A stretch of 64,000 nt of DNA from Rhodoglobus sp. (GCA_025463515.1 JAODAQ010000028.1:51158-115157); one strand, 5' to 3'. Counted from the first letter of the stretch, positions 25,260 through 34,098 are shown. The notes: generated from the letters alone by a model not told the origin. Numbers and translations are program-made.

Positions 25260-28133
25260 TTATCCGTAGAACCGCTTCTCGAACACCTGGCGGGCGAGGC
25301 GCGTGATGCGCAGGTAGTCCTCCTCGAACTGGGTGGCCGAGCCGGGCGGATACTCCAGGAGGCGGGCGACGCCGTCCAGCTGTTGGCGGTCGGTGGGAAG
25401 CACATCTGAGGTCTTGGACGTCCACAGGGTCATGGCCGATCGCGCGCGCGAGGCGAGCAGCCAGGCGTCGCGGAGCTTCTTCGCGTCGGGCGGGGTCACG
25501 AGCTCCTCGCGCTCGGCCGCCGCGAGGGCGCGCAGCGTCGAGGTCGTGCGCAGACCCTCGACGCGGGCGCCGTACTGCAGCTGGAGGAGCTGCACGAACC
25601 ACTCCACGTCGCTGAGCGAGCCGCGCCCGAGCTTGAGGTGGCGGGCGGGGTCGGCGGCCTGCGGCAGGCGCTCAGCCTCCACCCGTGCCTTGATGCGCTT
25701 CACCTCGCGGACGTCCTGCTCCGCGATCTCGGCCGGGTATCGCACCCCGTCGGCGATCGCGGTGAACTCCTGCAGTACGCCGACATCCCCCACGACCGGC
25801 CGTGCGCGCAGCAGTGCCTGAGCCTCCCAGGTGAGCGACCAGCGGGCGTAGTAGGCGCGGTAGCTCTCGAGGGAGCGCACGATCGCGCCGTTCTTGCCCT
25901 CCGGCCGCAGGTTGATGTCGAGGTCGAGCGGGATGCGCAGGTCTTCGGTAAGGCGGCTGAGCGCGTGGACGATGACCTCGGCCCGCTGCTGGGCTTCTTC
26001 GTCGGATGCCCCGGCCGCACGGTACACGTACATGACGTCGGTGTCCGACCCGAACCCCAGCTCCGAGCCGCCGTAGCGGCCCATCGCCACGATGCCGAAC
26101 TCGATACCGTCGCCGAAGGTGTGCGCGAGCGACAGCGCCCCGCTCAGCACGGCGGTCGTGATGTCGGTGAGCGCGAAGCCGATCTCGTCGATGGTCGTGA
26201 CGCCGAGGATGGCGCCGAGGGCGGTCCGCAGTACTTCACGGCGGCGAGCGGTGCGCAGCGCGAGGGCGGCGGCAGCCTCGTCGCCGTCGTGGCGCGCGAG
26301 GGTCGCGGCGGACTCCTCGAGCAGCAGCGAGAGGGGGCGGGGCCGCAGCTCCTCCTCGTTCTCGAGCCAGGCCGCGGCCTCCGGGATGCGCTCGAACAGG
26401 TCGGCCACGAACTTCGAGCCGGAGAGCACGTGCGTGAGGCGCTGGGCCGCGCCCGAGGAGTCGCGGAGCATCCGGAGGAACCAGTAGGCCTCGCCGAGGT
26501 CATCGCTCAACCGGCGGAACGCGAGCAGGCCGTGGTCGGGGTCGGCGCCCTCAGCGAACCACTGCAGCATGACCGGGAGCAGATTGCGCTGGATGCTCGC
26601 CCGCCGCGACACCCCGCCCGTGAGCGCGGCGATGTGCTTCAGCGCCCCCCGCGGGTCCCGGAAGCCGATCGCCGCGAGCCGCGCCTCGGCCTGCTCGCTC
26701 GACAGCGAGAGCCCGCCCTCGGGCAGCGCAGCCACCGCGGACAGCAGCGGGCGGTAGAACAGCCGCTCGTGCAGGCTGCGGACCGCCTGCTTCGTCCGCT
26801 GCCACTGCTCGGTGAGGTCCACCGCGCTGGTGGCGAGGCCGCTCGCCCGGCCGAGCACGCGGAGGGCATCCGGGTCGGTGGGCATGAGGTGGGTGCGGCG
26901 CAGCCGGGAGAGCTGAAGGCGGTGCTCGAGGAGCCGCAGGAACCGGTAGTCGCGCGAGAACTCGGCGGCCTCGACGCGGCCGATGTAGCCCTCGACAGCC
27001 AGGGCCTCGAGGGCCGGCAGCGTCGCGCGCTGGCGCACTGCCGGGTCGGACTGGCCGTGCACGAGCTGCAGCAGCTGGATGGTGAACTCCACGTCGCGGA
27101 GCCCGCCGGGCCCGAGCTTGAGCTGGACGTCGAGCTCGGAGCTGGGGATGTTGTCGGTCACGCGCTCGCGCATCCGCTGGACCGAGTCGACGAATCCCTC
27201 GCGCGACGCGCTGGACCACACCTTCGGGGCCAGCACCTCGACGTACCGCTCCCCCAGCTCGAGGTCGCCGGCGAGCGGGCGGGCCTTGAGCAGCGCCTGG
27301 AACTCCCAGCTCTTCGCCCAGCGGTCGTAGTACGCGAGGTGCGACTCGAGCGTCCGGACGAGCGCGCCGTCCTTGCCCTCGGGCCGGAGGTTCGCGTCGA
27401 CCTCCCACAGCCCCGGCTCGGTGGCGAGCTCGTTGATGCCCTTCATGACCAGCATCGCGAGCCTGGTCGCAACGTCGACGCTCCCCTCGGCCACGAAGAT
27501 CACGTCGACGTCGGAGAGGTAGTTGAGCTCGCGCGCTCCCGCCTTGCCCATGCCGATGATGGCCAGGCTGGTGTCGCCGTCGGGATCCGGGACTGTCCGC
27601 TGAGCGACATCCAAGGCCGCGTCGAGAGCGGCGCCCGCAAGGTCGGCGAGGGCGGCCGCGACCGTCGAGACGGCGGCGAGGGGGTCGGGCTGCGCAAGGT
27701 CCCACGCGGTGAGCATCGCGAGGTGGCGGCGGTACCGCACGCGGAGCGCCACCCAGGCCTCGTCGGCGAGGAGTCCGGCCACCACCGAGAGCAGGTCTGC
27801 GCCGTACTGCTCGACCGTGGGCGGCACGGCCAACGGCGTTGTGAGCGACGAGAGCTCCGCCGGGTGCCGCTCGAAGAACTGGCCGAGACCGCTCGACGCC
27901 CCCAGCACCTGGATGAGTCGCGCCGTGGCATCCGGGCCCAGTTTCGCAACCTGTGCCGGCGCACTCTCCCGCAGCGAGACCAGCAGCCGCAGCGCCTGGT
28001 CGGGATCGGCCGCGGATGCGAAGAACGGCACGAGATCGGGCGCGTCGAGCTCAGACAGGCGGGCGCTGCTCTCCCCCAGCTCGGCGAAGCCGAGCCGCGC
28101 GAGTTCAGTCAGCGTTGTCTGATTGCGGGACAT
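25260..28133 (-). CDS. glnE: Bifunctional glutamine synthetase adenylyltransferase/adenylyl-removing enzyme
   Basis: A 957-residue GlnE that attaches AMP to, and removes it from, the regulatory tyrosine of glutamine synthetase. There are two nucleotidyltransferase domains. The N-terminal one has ARELNYLSDVDVIFV, the C-terminal one GSELGFGSDTDVMYVY; each is followed by a helical domain, and LRPEGKDGALVR / LRPEGKNGAIVR are the repeated active-site strands. It sits just downstream of glnA2 (21-base gap, same strand). Its substrate is GlnA (Tyr402 at 22539-22541), which is convergent on the other strand. Confidence 0.97.
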   Translation of the reverse strand: MSRNQTTLTELARLGFAELGESSARLSELDAPDLVPFFASAADPDQALRLLVSLRESAPAQVAKLGPDATARLIQVLGASSGLGQFFERHPAELSSLTTPLAVPPTVEQYGADLLSVVAGLLADEAWVALRVRYRRHLAMLTAWDLAQPDPLAAVSTVAAALADLAGAALDAALDVAQRTVPDPDGDTSLAIIGMGKAGARELNYLSDVDVIFVAEGSVDVATRLAMLVMKGINELATEPGLWEVDANLRPEGKDGALVRTLESHLAYYDRWAKSWEFQALLKARPLAGDLELGERYVEVLAPKVWSSASREGFVDSVQRMRERVTDNIPSSELDVQLKLGPGGLRDVEFTIQLLQLVHGQSDPAVRQRATLPALEALAVEGYIGRVEAAEFSRDYRFLRLLEHRLQLSRLRRTHLMPTDPDALRVLGRASGLATSAVDLTEQWQRTKQAVRSLHERLFYRPLLSAVAALPEGGLSLSSEQAEARLAAIGFRDPRGALKHIAALTGGVSRRASIQRNLLPVMLQWFAEGADPDHGLLAFRRLSDDLGEAYWFLRMLRDSSGAAQRLTHVLSGSKFVADLFERIPEAAAWLENEEELRPRPLSLLLEESAATLARHDGDEAAAALALRTARRREVLRTALGAILGVTTIDEIGFALTDITTAVLSGALSLAHTFGDGIEFGIVAMGRYGGSELGFGSDTDVMYVYRAAGASDEEAQQRAEVIVHALSRLTEDLRIPLDLDINLRPEGKNGAIVRSLESYRAYYARWSLTWEAQALLRARPVVGDVGVLQEFTAIADGVRYPAEIAEQDVREVKRIKARVEAERLPQAADPARHLKLGRGSLSDVEWFVQLLQLQYGARVEGLRTTSTLRALAAAEREELVTPPDAKKLRDAWLLASRARSAMTLWTSKTSDVLPTDRQQLDGVARLLEYPPGSATQFEEDYLRITRLARQVFEKRFYG

Positions 28134-28154
28134 GTTCTGTGTGTGACAAAAGAT

Positions 28155-29495
28155 CTAGAGGATCTCGAGGTTGCTCTCCAGCTCGTACGGAGTGACCTGG
28201 GCGCGGTACTCCTTCCACTCGAGCCGCTTGTTGAGCAGCACATAGTTGAAGACCTGCTCGCCGAGCGTCTCGGCGACGAGCTCGGAGTCCTCCATGATCG
28301 ACACGGCGTGGTCGAGCGAGGCCGGCAGCTGGTTGTAGCCCAGTGCGCGGCGCTCGGCGTCCGACAGCTCCCAGACGTTGTCCTCGGCCTCGGGCGGAAG
28401 CTCATAGCCCTCCTCGATGCCCTTCAGGCCGGCTGCCAGCAGGAGCGAGAAGGTCAGGTACGGGTTCGCCGCCGAGTCGATCGCGCGGTACTCGACGCGC
28501 GCGCTCTGGCCCTTGTTCGGCTTGTAGAGCGGCACGCGCACGAGAGCGGAGCGGTTGTTGTGCCCCCAGGTCACGAAGCTCGGGGCCTCGTCGCCGCCCC
28601 AGAGGCGCTTGTACGAGTTGACGAACTGGTTGGTGACCGCGGTGATCTCGGGAGCGTGCTTGAGCAGGCCCGCGACGAACTGGCGGCCGATCTTGGAGAG
28701 CTGGTAGTGGCCCGCGGCGTCGAAGAACGCGTTGCTGTCGCCCTCGAAGAGAGACATGTGGGTGTGCATGCCCGAGCCCGGCTGGCCGGAGAGCGGCTTC
28801 GGCATGAAGGTCGCGTACACGCCCTGCTCGATCGCCACCTCCTTGATGACCGTGCGGAAGGTCATGATGTTGTCGGCGGTGGTGAGCGCGTCCGCGTAGC
28901 GCAGGTCGATCTCGTTCTGGCCGGGGCCCGCCTCGTGGTGGCTGAACTCCACCGAGATACCGAGGTCTTCGAGCATCCGGACCGAACGGCGGCGGAAGTC
29001 GTGCGCGGTACCGCCGGGCACGTTGTCGAAGAAGCCGGCCGAGTCGACCGGCTCGGGGCGGCCGCCCTTGAGCTTCGACGACTTCAGCAGGTAGAACTCG
29101 ATCTCGGGGTGCGTGTAGAACGTGAAGCCCCGGTCTGCGGCCTTAGCGAGTGCGCGCTTCAGCACATTGCGGGGGTCGGATGCCGCGGGCTGGCCGTCGG
29201 GCGTCGTGATGTCGCAGAACATCCGGGCGGTGGGGTCGATCTCACCGCGCCACGGCAGGATCTGGAAGGTCGTCGGGTCCGGATGCGCGAGCATGTCGGC
29301 CTCGTACGCGCGGGTGAACCCCTCGATGGCAGAGCCGTCGAAGCCCAGCCCCTCGGCGAACGCCCCCTCGACCTCGGCCGGGGCGATCGCGACGGACTTG
29401 AGCGTGCCCACGACGTCGGTGAACCAGAGGCGGATGAACTTGATGCCCCGCTCTTCGATCGTGCGAAGAACGAAGTCACGCTGCTTGTCCATCAA
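28155..29495 (-). CDS. glnA2: Glutamine synthetase-like protein GlnA2 (type I-alpha)
   Basis: A 446-residue glutamine synthetase family member. FDGSAIEGFTR, FYTHPEIEFYLLKSS, HHEAGPGQNEIDLRYADAL, KPLSGQPGSGMHTHMSLF and RSALVRVPLYKP are the usual catalytic segments. At the place where GlnA carries the adenylylated tyrosine it reads EDNVWELSDAER, with Trp instead of Tyr, so it should escape GlnE control. In other actinobacteria such GlnA2 proteins are glutamine synthetases or gamma-glutamylpolyamine synthetases, so the substrate is not certain. It is co-directional with glnE. Confidence 0.92.
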   Translation of the reverse strand: MMDKQRDFVLRTIEERGIKFIRLWFTDVVGTLKSVAIAPAEVEGAFAEGLGFDGSAIEGFTRAYEADMLAHPDPTTFQILPWRGEIDPTARMFCDITTPDGQPAASDPRNVLKRALAKAADRGFTFYTHPEIEFYLLKSSKLKGGRPEPVDSAGFFDNVPGGTAHDFRRRSVRMLEDLGISVEFSHHEAGPGQNEIDLRYADALTTADNIMTFRTVIKEVAIEQGVYATFMPKPLSGQPGSGMHTHMSLFEGDSNAFFDAAGHYQLSKIGRQFVAGLLKHAPEITAVTNQFVNSYKRLWGGDEAPSFVTWGHNNRSALVRVPLYKPNKGQSARVEYRAIDSAANPYLTFSLLLAAGLKGIEEGYELPPEAEDNVWELSDAERRALGYNQLPASLDHAVSIMEDSELVAETLGEQVFNYVLLNKRLEWKEYRAQVTPYELESNLEIL

Positions 29496-29555
29496 GCTCC
29501 TCTGTAGGCGGTCGACACCCTCCCAAGGTTACCGGCTGTGGTCGCCGTTCAATAA

Positions 29556-29568
29556 CGTACGATGTACG
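29556..29568. promoter_or_regulatory. Palindrome at the TetR gene start (likely operator) with overlapping -10
   Basis: CGTAC-GAT-GTACG is a perfect 5-3-5 palindrome, and TACGAT (29558-29563) within it fits a -10 box. That places the transcription start at about the ATG at 29571, suggesting a leaderless, self-repressed message. Confidence 0.5.
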
Positions 29569-29570
29569 AC

Positions 29571-30212
29571 ATGACCGCTCGCCGTGCCCGCAGCTCGCTC
29601 ACACCCGAGGAGATCCTCGATGCCGCCGAGGCCGTGATGGCCGGCAGCGTCGAGCTGCTCACCATGCGCGCCGTCGCGACCGAGCTCGGCGCCTCCCCCA
29701 TGTCGATGTACCGCTACTTCGCCACCAAGGACGAGCTCGTCGACGCCCTCCTCGACCGAGTGCTCGGGCGCGTCGCGGTGCGCGAGCCGACGGACGACTG
29801 GGCGGAGGACCTGCGCCGATTCGCCCAGGCCCACCGAGACGTGCTGGCCGGGCATCCGTGGGCCGTGCTCCCGCTCTTCACCCACCCGAACCCGGGACCG
29901 TCCGCGACGCGGATCGGCGAGCTCGCGTTCGCGATCCTCGCGCGGGGCGGCGTCGCGGGCGTCGACGCCGTGGTCGCGTTCAGCGGGGTCCTCGCGCTCA
30001 ACTACGGCTGGGCGGCCTTCAGCCTCTCCCGCCCCGACGCACAGGAGAAGGACCACGTCGAGCAGATGGCCGCGGCGCTGGCATCATTGCCCGCCGACTA
30101 CTTCCCGCACACCGTCGCCGTTGCGGTCGAGCTCGCACAGTACGGGAGCCAGGACCACTACGACCGAGCTCTCGACCAGTTGCTCGTGGGGGTGCGCGCG
30201 GCGGGGTCTTAG
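29571..30212 (+). CDS. TetR-family transcriptional regulator
   Basis: A 213-residue repressor. The N-terminal HTH is LTPEEILDAAEAVMAGSVELLTMRAVATELGASPMSMYRYFATKDELVDALLDRVLG. The C-terminal ligand-binding part resembles the TetR_C actinorhodin-repressor type (WAEDLRRFAQAHRDVLAGHPWAVLPLF). An ATG at 29562 in the same frame lies inside the palindrome CGTACGATGTACG, so ATG 29571 is preferred. No ribosome site is visible, consistent with leaderless translation. Possible targets are itself and the divergent glnA2, whose start is 75 bases away. panB follows after 9 bases and may be co-transcribed. Confidence 0.88.
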   Translation: MTARRARSSLTPEEILDAAEAVMAGSVELLTMRAVATELGASPMSMYRYFATKDELVDALLDRVLGRVAVREPTDDWAEDLRRFAQAHRDVLAGHPWAVLPLFTHPNPGPSATRIGELAFAILARGGVAGVDAVVAFSGVLALNYGWAAFSLSRPDAQEKDHVEQMAAALASLPADYFPHTVAVAVELAQYGSQDHYDRALDQLLVGVRAAGS

Positions 30213-30221
30213 ACTGGCGCC

Positions 30222-31061
30222 ATGAGCGACACCGCCGCCGCAGCGGCAGCACAGGCCAACCTCAAGCGCGTTCGCACCAGGCACTTCCAGAGTGCCAAGG
30301 AGAACGGGATCAAGATCACCGGGCTCACGAGCTACGACCAGCTCACGGCCGGGATCTTCGACGAGGCGGGGATCGACTTCCTCCTGGTCGGCGACTCCGC
30401 CGGCAACAACGTCTACGGCTACGACACGACGCTTCCCGTCTCGATCGACGACCTGATCCCCCTCGCCCGCGCTGTCGCGGGCGCGGTGTCCCGCGCGTTC
30501 GTCGTCGCCGACATGCCGTTCGGCTCCTACGAGACCGGGCCGGATGAGGCCCTGCACACTGCATTCCGCTTCATGAAGGAGACCGGCGCGCACGCCGTCA
30601 AGCTCGAGGGCGGCGTCCGCAGTGCCGAGCAGATCCGCCGCATCGTCTCGGCGGGGATCCCCCTCATGGCGCACATCGGCTTCACGCCGCAGAGCGAGCA
30701 CGGGCTCGGCGGCCACGTCATCCAGGGCCGCGGCGAGGGCATCGAGCAGCTGCTCGCCGACGCCCACGCGGTCGAGGACGCGGGCGCCTTCGCCGTCGTG
30801 CTCGAGATGGTGCCGGCCGAGGCCGCAGCGCGCGTGACCCAGGAGCTGCGCATCCCCACGATCGGCGTCGGCGCCGGCCCGCACGTCGACGGCCAGCTCC
30901 TCGTCTGGACCGACTGGGCGGGCTTCACCAAGGGCCGCATCCCGAAGTTCGTGAAGCAGTACGCGAACCTCCGCCAGACCCTCACCGACGCCGTGACCGC
31001 GTACCGCGGCGACGTCGCGGACGGCGCCTACCCCGGCCCCGAGCACTCCTACGAGGACTGA
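30222..31061 (+). CDS. panB: 3-methyl-2-oxobutanoate hydroxymethyltransferase
   Basis: A 279-residue PanB, which makes ketopantoate from ketoisovalerate and methylene-tetrahydrofolate in pantothenate and CoA synthesis. Key segments: KITGLTSYDQLTAGIFDEAGIDFLLVGDS with the metal-binding Asp, FVVADMPFGSYE, AVKLEGG with the active-site Lys and Glu, GIPLMAHIGFTPQ, and IPTIGVGAGPHVDGQLLVWTD. The link to glnA2 is conserved in other actinobacteria. Its stop is one base before the start of the DUF72 gene. Confidence 0.96.
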   Translation: MSDTAAAAAAQANLKRVRTRHFQSAKENGIKITGLTSYDQLTAGIFDEAGIDFLLVGDSAGNNVYGYDTTLPVSIDDLIPLARAVAGAVSRAFVVADMPFGSYETGPDEALHTAFRFMKETGAHAVKLEGGVRSAEQIRRIVSAGIPLMAHIGFTPQSEHGLGGHVIQGRGEGIEQLLADAHAVEDAGAFAVVLEMVPAEAAARVTQELRIPTIGVGAGPHVDGQLLVWTDWAGFTKGRIPKFVKQYANLRQTLTDAVTAYRGDVADGAYPGPEHSYED

Positions 31062-31062
31062 C

Positions 31063-31881
31063 ATGGCCGGCCGTGCCGTCGTCGGCATGGCCGGCTGGGT
31101 CTATCCCGACTGGCGCGGCACGTTCTATCCGGCCGGGCTCATCCAGAAGAAGGAGCTCGAGTACGCCGCGACGCACGTGACGTCGATCGAGCTCAACGGC
31201 TCGTTCTACTCACTGCAGAAGCCGTCGAGCTGGGTCTCGTGGCGCGACCGGACACCCGACGAGTTCGTGTTCTCGGTGAAGGCGCCGAAGTACATCACGT
31301 ACATTCGCAAGCTCAACCAGGTGCACGAGCCTCTCGCCGACTTCTTCGCCTCCGGAGTCCTGGCGCTGGGAGCAAAACTCGGCTCGATCCTGTGGCAGCT
31401 ACCGCCGACCTTCGAGTTCGACGTGGCCCGGATCGAGCAGTTCCTCGCGCAGTTGCCGCACACGACCACCGATGCGGTCGCCCTCGCGCACGACCGCAGC
31501 GCGCGGATGACCGGCGTGGAGCACCTCGAGACCGACGCTGACCGTCCCGTGCGCCACGCGCTCGAGGTCCGCCACCACAGTTTTGACACCCCTGAGTTCG
31601 CGGCGCTGCTGGAGAAGCACCACGTCGCCGCCGTTCTCGGCGAGAGCGCGGGCAAATGGCCGATGATCGACGTGGGCACCACTGACTTCCGCTACGTTCG
31701 GCTGCACGCCGACGAGGCGATGCGCCCCGGAGGCTTCTACGACGCGGCAGGCATCGAGGAGTGGGCCGTGCGGATCGAGGGATGGCTGGGCGAGGGCCTC
31801 GACGTCTACGCCTACTTCGACAACGACACGAAGGTGCGGGCGCCGATCGACGCGATGAGCCTCATCGCGCGGCTGGGCTAG
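31063..31881 (+). CDS. DUF72 family TIM-barrel protein
   Basis: A 272-residue DUF72 (YecE-like) protein. VGMAGWVYPDWRGTFYPAGL is the family's N-terminal signature, followed by SIELNGSFYSLQKPSSWVSW, FVFSVKAPKYITY, LGSILWQLPPTFEFD and VRLHAD. The fold is a TIM barrel with a conserved pocket of Tyr, Trp and Lys; its enzymatic role is unknown. It follows panB with almost no gap. The stop overlaps that of the convergent small gene at 31878 by 4 bases. Confidence 0.93.
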   Translation: MAGRAVVGMAGWVYPDWRGTFYPAGLIQKKELEYAATHVTSIELNGSFYSLQKPSSWVSWRDRTPDEFVFSVKAPKYITYIRKLNQVHEPLADFFASGVLALGAKLGSILWQLPPTFEFDVARIEQFLAQLPHTTTDAVALAHDRSARMTGVEHLETDADRPVRHALEVRHHSFDTPEFAALLEKHHVAAVLGESAGKWPMIDVGTTDFRYVRLHADEAMRPGGFYDAAGIEEWAVRIEGWLGEGLDVYAYFDNDTKVRAPIDAMSLIARLG

Positions 31882-32051
31882 TCGCCGTCGCGCTCGTCCT
31901 CGGCCGCCCACTTGCGCGAGCGCTCGGCGAAGATCTCGGGAGCCCTTGCGGCCTCCTCCTTGGAGGTGAACGGGCCGTCGCGATCAGAGCCCAGCGACTG
32001 CGGGCCCTCCTCGACCTTGCCGGTCTTGTGGTTGAACCACCATTCGGTCAT
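31878..32051 (-). CDS. Small hydrophilic SPOR-type protein (57 aa)
   Basis: A 57-residue protein beginning MTEWWFNHKTGKVEEGPQSL, then DRDGPFTSKEEAARAPEIF, with an acidic tail. Proteins of this pattern are annotated in Microbacteriaceae as short SPOR-domain-like proteins and often lie beside map, as here. Function unknown. The ATG at 32051 is preceded on the reverse strand by a GGAGGT ribosome site. It is divergent from map with 26 bases between the two starts. Confidence 0.8.
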   Translation of the reverse strand: MTEWWFNHKTGKVEEGPQSLGSDRDGPFTSKEEAARAPEIFAERSRKWAAEDERDGD

Positions 32052-32077
32052 GTGTACCTCCGTCTAGAATCAACACT

Positions 32078-32944
32078 ATGCCTCGGGACGCACAGGGACA
32101 CCTCGTCCCGGGACGAATCGCTCCCCCGTTGCCGATTCCCGCGAGCATCCCCCGCCCCGAGTACGTCGGCAAGCGCGGCCCGCGCGAGTACACGGGCAAC
32201 GACATCTACGCGCCAGAGCAGGTCGAGCTCATCCGGGAGTCCGGCCGCATCGCCGCGCAGGCCATCGAGGCGGTCGGCGCCGCGATCCGTCCGGGAGTCA
32301 CCACGAACGACCTCGACGTCATCGCGCACGAGTTCATCATCGGGCACGACGCGTACCCCTCGACGGTCGGCTACCGCGGCTACCCCAAGTCCGTGTGCAC
32401 GAGCATCAACGAGGTCATCTGCCACGGCATCCCGGATGACACGGTGCTCCTCGACGGCGACATCATCAACCTCGACATCACCGCGTTCAAGAACGGCGTG
32501 CACGGCGATCTCAACAAGACTTTCGTGGTGGGCACCGCATCGCCGGATGCCACGGCTCTCGTCGAGCGCACCCGCGAGGCCCTCGCCCGCGGCATCAAAG
32601 CGGTGGCCCCCGGCCGCGAGATCAACGTGATCGGGCGCGCCATCGAGTCCTACGCCCGCCGCTTCGGCTACGGGGTCGTGCGCGACTTCACCGGGCACGG
32701 CGTGGGCACGGCGTTCCACTCCGGCCTCGTCGTCCCGCACTACGACGCGGCGCCCGCGTTCGACACCGTCATGGAGGTGGGCATGGTGTTCACGATCGAG
32801 CCCATGCTGACGCTCGGCTCGATCACGTGGGACCAGTGGGACGACGACTGGACTGTCACGACGCGAGACAAGTCACTCACCGCCCAGTTCGAGCACACCC
32901 TCGTGGTGACCGAGCGCGGCGCCGACATCCTCACCCTCCCCTAG
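32078..32944 (+). CDS. map: Type I methionine aminopeptidase
   Basis: A 288-residue MetAP that removes the initiator methionine. The N-terminal 45 residues include PLPIPASIPRPEYVGKRGPREY, the proline-rich extension typical of the MetAP-Ic subclass of actinobacteria. Metal ligands: the two Asp in INLDITAFKNGVHGDLNKTF, His in FTGHGVGTAFHS, Glu in FTIEPMLTLG, and Glu in FEHTLVVTERG. ppgK follows after 21 bases in the same direction. Confidence 0.97.
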   Translation: MPRDAQGHLVPGRIAPPLPIPASIPRPEYVGKRGPREYTGNDIYAPEQVELIRESGRIAAQAIEAVGAAIRPGVTTNDLDVIAHEFIIGHDAYPSTVGYRGYPKSVCTSINEVICHGIPDDTVLLDGDIINLDITAFKNGVHGDLNKTFVVGTASPDATALVERTREALARGIKAVAPGREINVIGRAIESYARRFGYGVVRDFTGHGVGTAFHSGLVVPHYDAAPAFDTVMEVGMVFTIEPMLTLGSITWDQWDDDWTVTTRDKSLTAQFEHTLVVTERGADILTLP

Positions 32945-32965
32945 CTCCCTCGAGAAGGAACACAC

Positions 32966-33754
32966 ATGGCAAAGGCGCTCGGCATCGACATCGGCGGCAC
33001 GGGCATCAAGGGCGCCCTCGTCGACACAGACAGCGGCGAGCTGCTCACCGACCGGATCAAGCTGCCCACTCCGGAGGGCGGCGCGCCCGACGAGATCGTC
33101 GCAACAGTGGTGCAGCTCATCTCCGACCTCGGCGGCGTCGAGGACGACGTGCCGCTCGGGGTCTGCTTTCCGGCGATCGTGCGCAACGGACGCACCATGT
33201 CGGCGGCGAACGTCTCCAAGAAGTGGATCGGGCTGGAGGCGGAGGCCCTCTTCGAGAAGGCGCTCGGCCGGGACATCCATTTCGTCAACGACGCGGATGC
33301 CGCCGGCTACGCCGAGGTGCGCTACGGCGCGGCCAAGGGCGTGAAGGGGCTCATCATCCTTACGACCCTGGGCACCGGGATCGGGAGCGCGCTCATCTAC
33401 GACGGCGTGCTCATCCCCAACTCGGAGTTCGGGCACCTGGAGCTCGACGGCAAGGACGCCGAGAAGCGCGCCGCGTACTCGGCCAAGGAGCGCGAGAACC
33501 TCGATTGGGAGCACTGGGCGAAGCGGCTCCAGAAGTACTACACGTACCTCGAGTCGCTGTTCTCGCCCGACCTGTTCATCGTCGGCGGCGGTGTCTCCAA
33601 GACCGCTGACGACTTCCTCCCGCTGCTCAAACTCGAGACGCCGATCGTCGCGGCCGTGCACCGCAACAACGCGGGGATCCTCGGTGCTGCGGCTCTCGCG
33701 GCGCCGATCCCGGTCGCGGAGCCCACGCCGAAGTTCGAGACCGACGCCCGATAG
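32966..33754 (+). CDS. ppgK: Polyphosphate glucokinase (ROK family)
   Basis: A 262-residue kinase that phosphorylates glucose with polyphosphate or ATP. ALGIDIGGTGIKGALVDTDSG is the phosphate-binding site, and FVNDADAAGYAEVRYGAAKG and LTTLGTGIGSALIYDGVLIPNSEFGH are the ROK segments with the glucose-binding residues. Length and the lack of a ROK zinc motif fit the actinobacterial PpgK. AAGGAACACAC precedes the ATG. Confidence 0.94.
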   Translation: MAKALGIDIGGTGIKGALVDTDSGELLTDRIKLPTPEGGAPDEIVATVVQLISDLGGVEDDVPLGVCFPAIVRNGRTMSAANVSKKWIGLEAEALFEKALGRDIHFVNDADAAGYAEVRYGAAKGVKGLIILTTLGTGIGSALIYDGVLIPNSEFGHLELDGKDAEKRAAYSAKERENLDWEHWAKRLQKYYTYLESLFSPDLFIVGGGVSKTADDFLPLLKLETPIVAAVHRNNAGILGAAALAAPIPVAEPTPKFETDAR

Positions 33755-33796
33755 GCGGCCTCCCCGGCCGTTCGCGCCGGCCGGCACCGGCGCGAC

Positions 33797-33853
33797 CGAG
33801 AGTGCAGAAAGTGCTCTTTGCCGGGCGCTGGAAGAGCACTTTCTGCACTCTCG
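33797..33853. repeat. Repeat B: perfect 22-bp inverted repeat
   Basis: The arm CGAGAGTGCAGAAAGTGCTC... (33797-33818) is the exact inverse of 33832-33853, with a 13-nt loop (33819-33831). It lies 42 bases after the ppgK stop. It could terminate transcription, but no T-run follows. Its AAAGTGCTC core also occurs in the WYL operator at 44825. Confidence 0.9.
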
Positions 33854-33961
33854 ACGCGCTCGGGGCGACGAAGGCTCGCGCCCGCGCGCGGGTTGCGTGA
33901 GGAAATGCAGCCGCGGCGTTAGGGAACCGTGAGGACCTGTATCGCGCACGCCTGACCGGCG

Positions 33962-33987
33962 TTGACTCATCCGTGCCCCAGTACAGT
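33962..33987 (+). promoter_or_regulatory. Possible kdp operon promoter
   Basis: TTGACT (33962-33967) and TACAGT (33982-33987) resemble -35 and -10 boxes upstream of the kdp genes. The 14-base spacer is shorter than the usual 17, which may mean it is regulator-dependent (KdpE) or a chance match. Confidence 0.3.
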
Positions 33988-34002
33988 GCTGGGCGCTCTC
34001 GG

Positions 34003-34098
34003 ATGGAGTCTCTCGTGCTCGACGTCGTGTTCATCGCCGGCATCCTCGCCCTCGTGGCGGTTGTCGCCCTCGTCGCGAAGGGGGTCGAGCGGCTGTGA
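34003..34098 (+). CDS. 31-residue membrane micropeptide upstream of kdpF
   Basis: An open frame from ATG 34003 to TGA 34098 gives MESLVLDVVFIAGILALVAV followed by [11 protein letters not shown]. It is a single hydrophobic helix with a basic end. A GTG start at 34015 is also possible. Its stop overlaps the GTG of kdpF (GTGA at 34095-34098), indicating translational coupling. I recognise no named family, but its size and topology resemble KdpF itself. It may be an extra small subunit of the potassium pump. Confidence 0.6.
   Translation: MESLVLDVVFIAGILALVAVVALVAKGVERL

Noticed and set aside
25638..29507. A very long open frame (about 1289 codons) on the forward strand
   Set aside because: It is antisense to glnE and glnA2, whose motifs are complete. 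Long antisense frames are common in GC-rich DNA, and the product is Arg/Gly/Glu-rich without domains.
33854..34002. A riboswitch upstream of the kdp genes
   Set aside because: No conserved riboswitch core (for example of the c-di-AMP type) could be recognised in these 150 bases.
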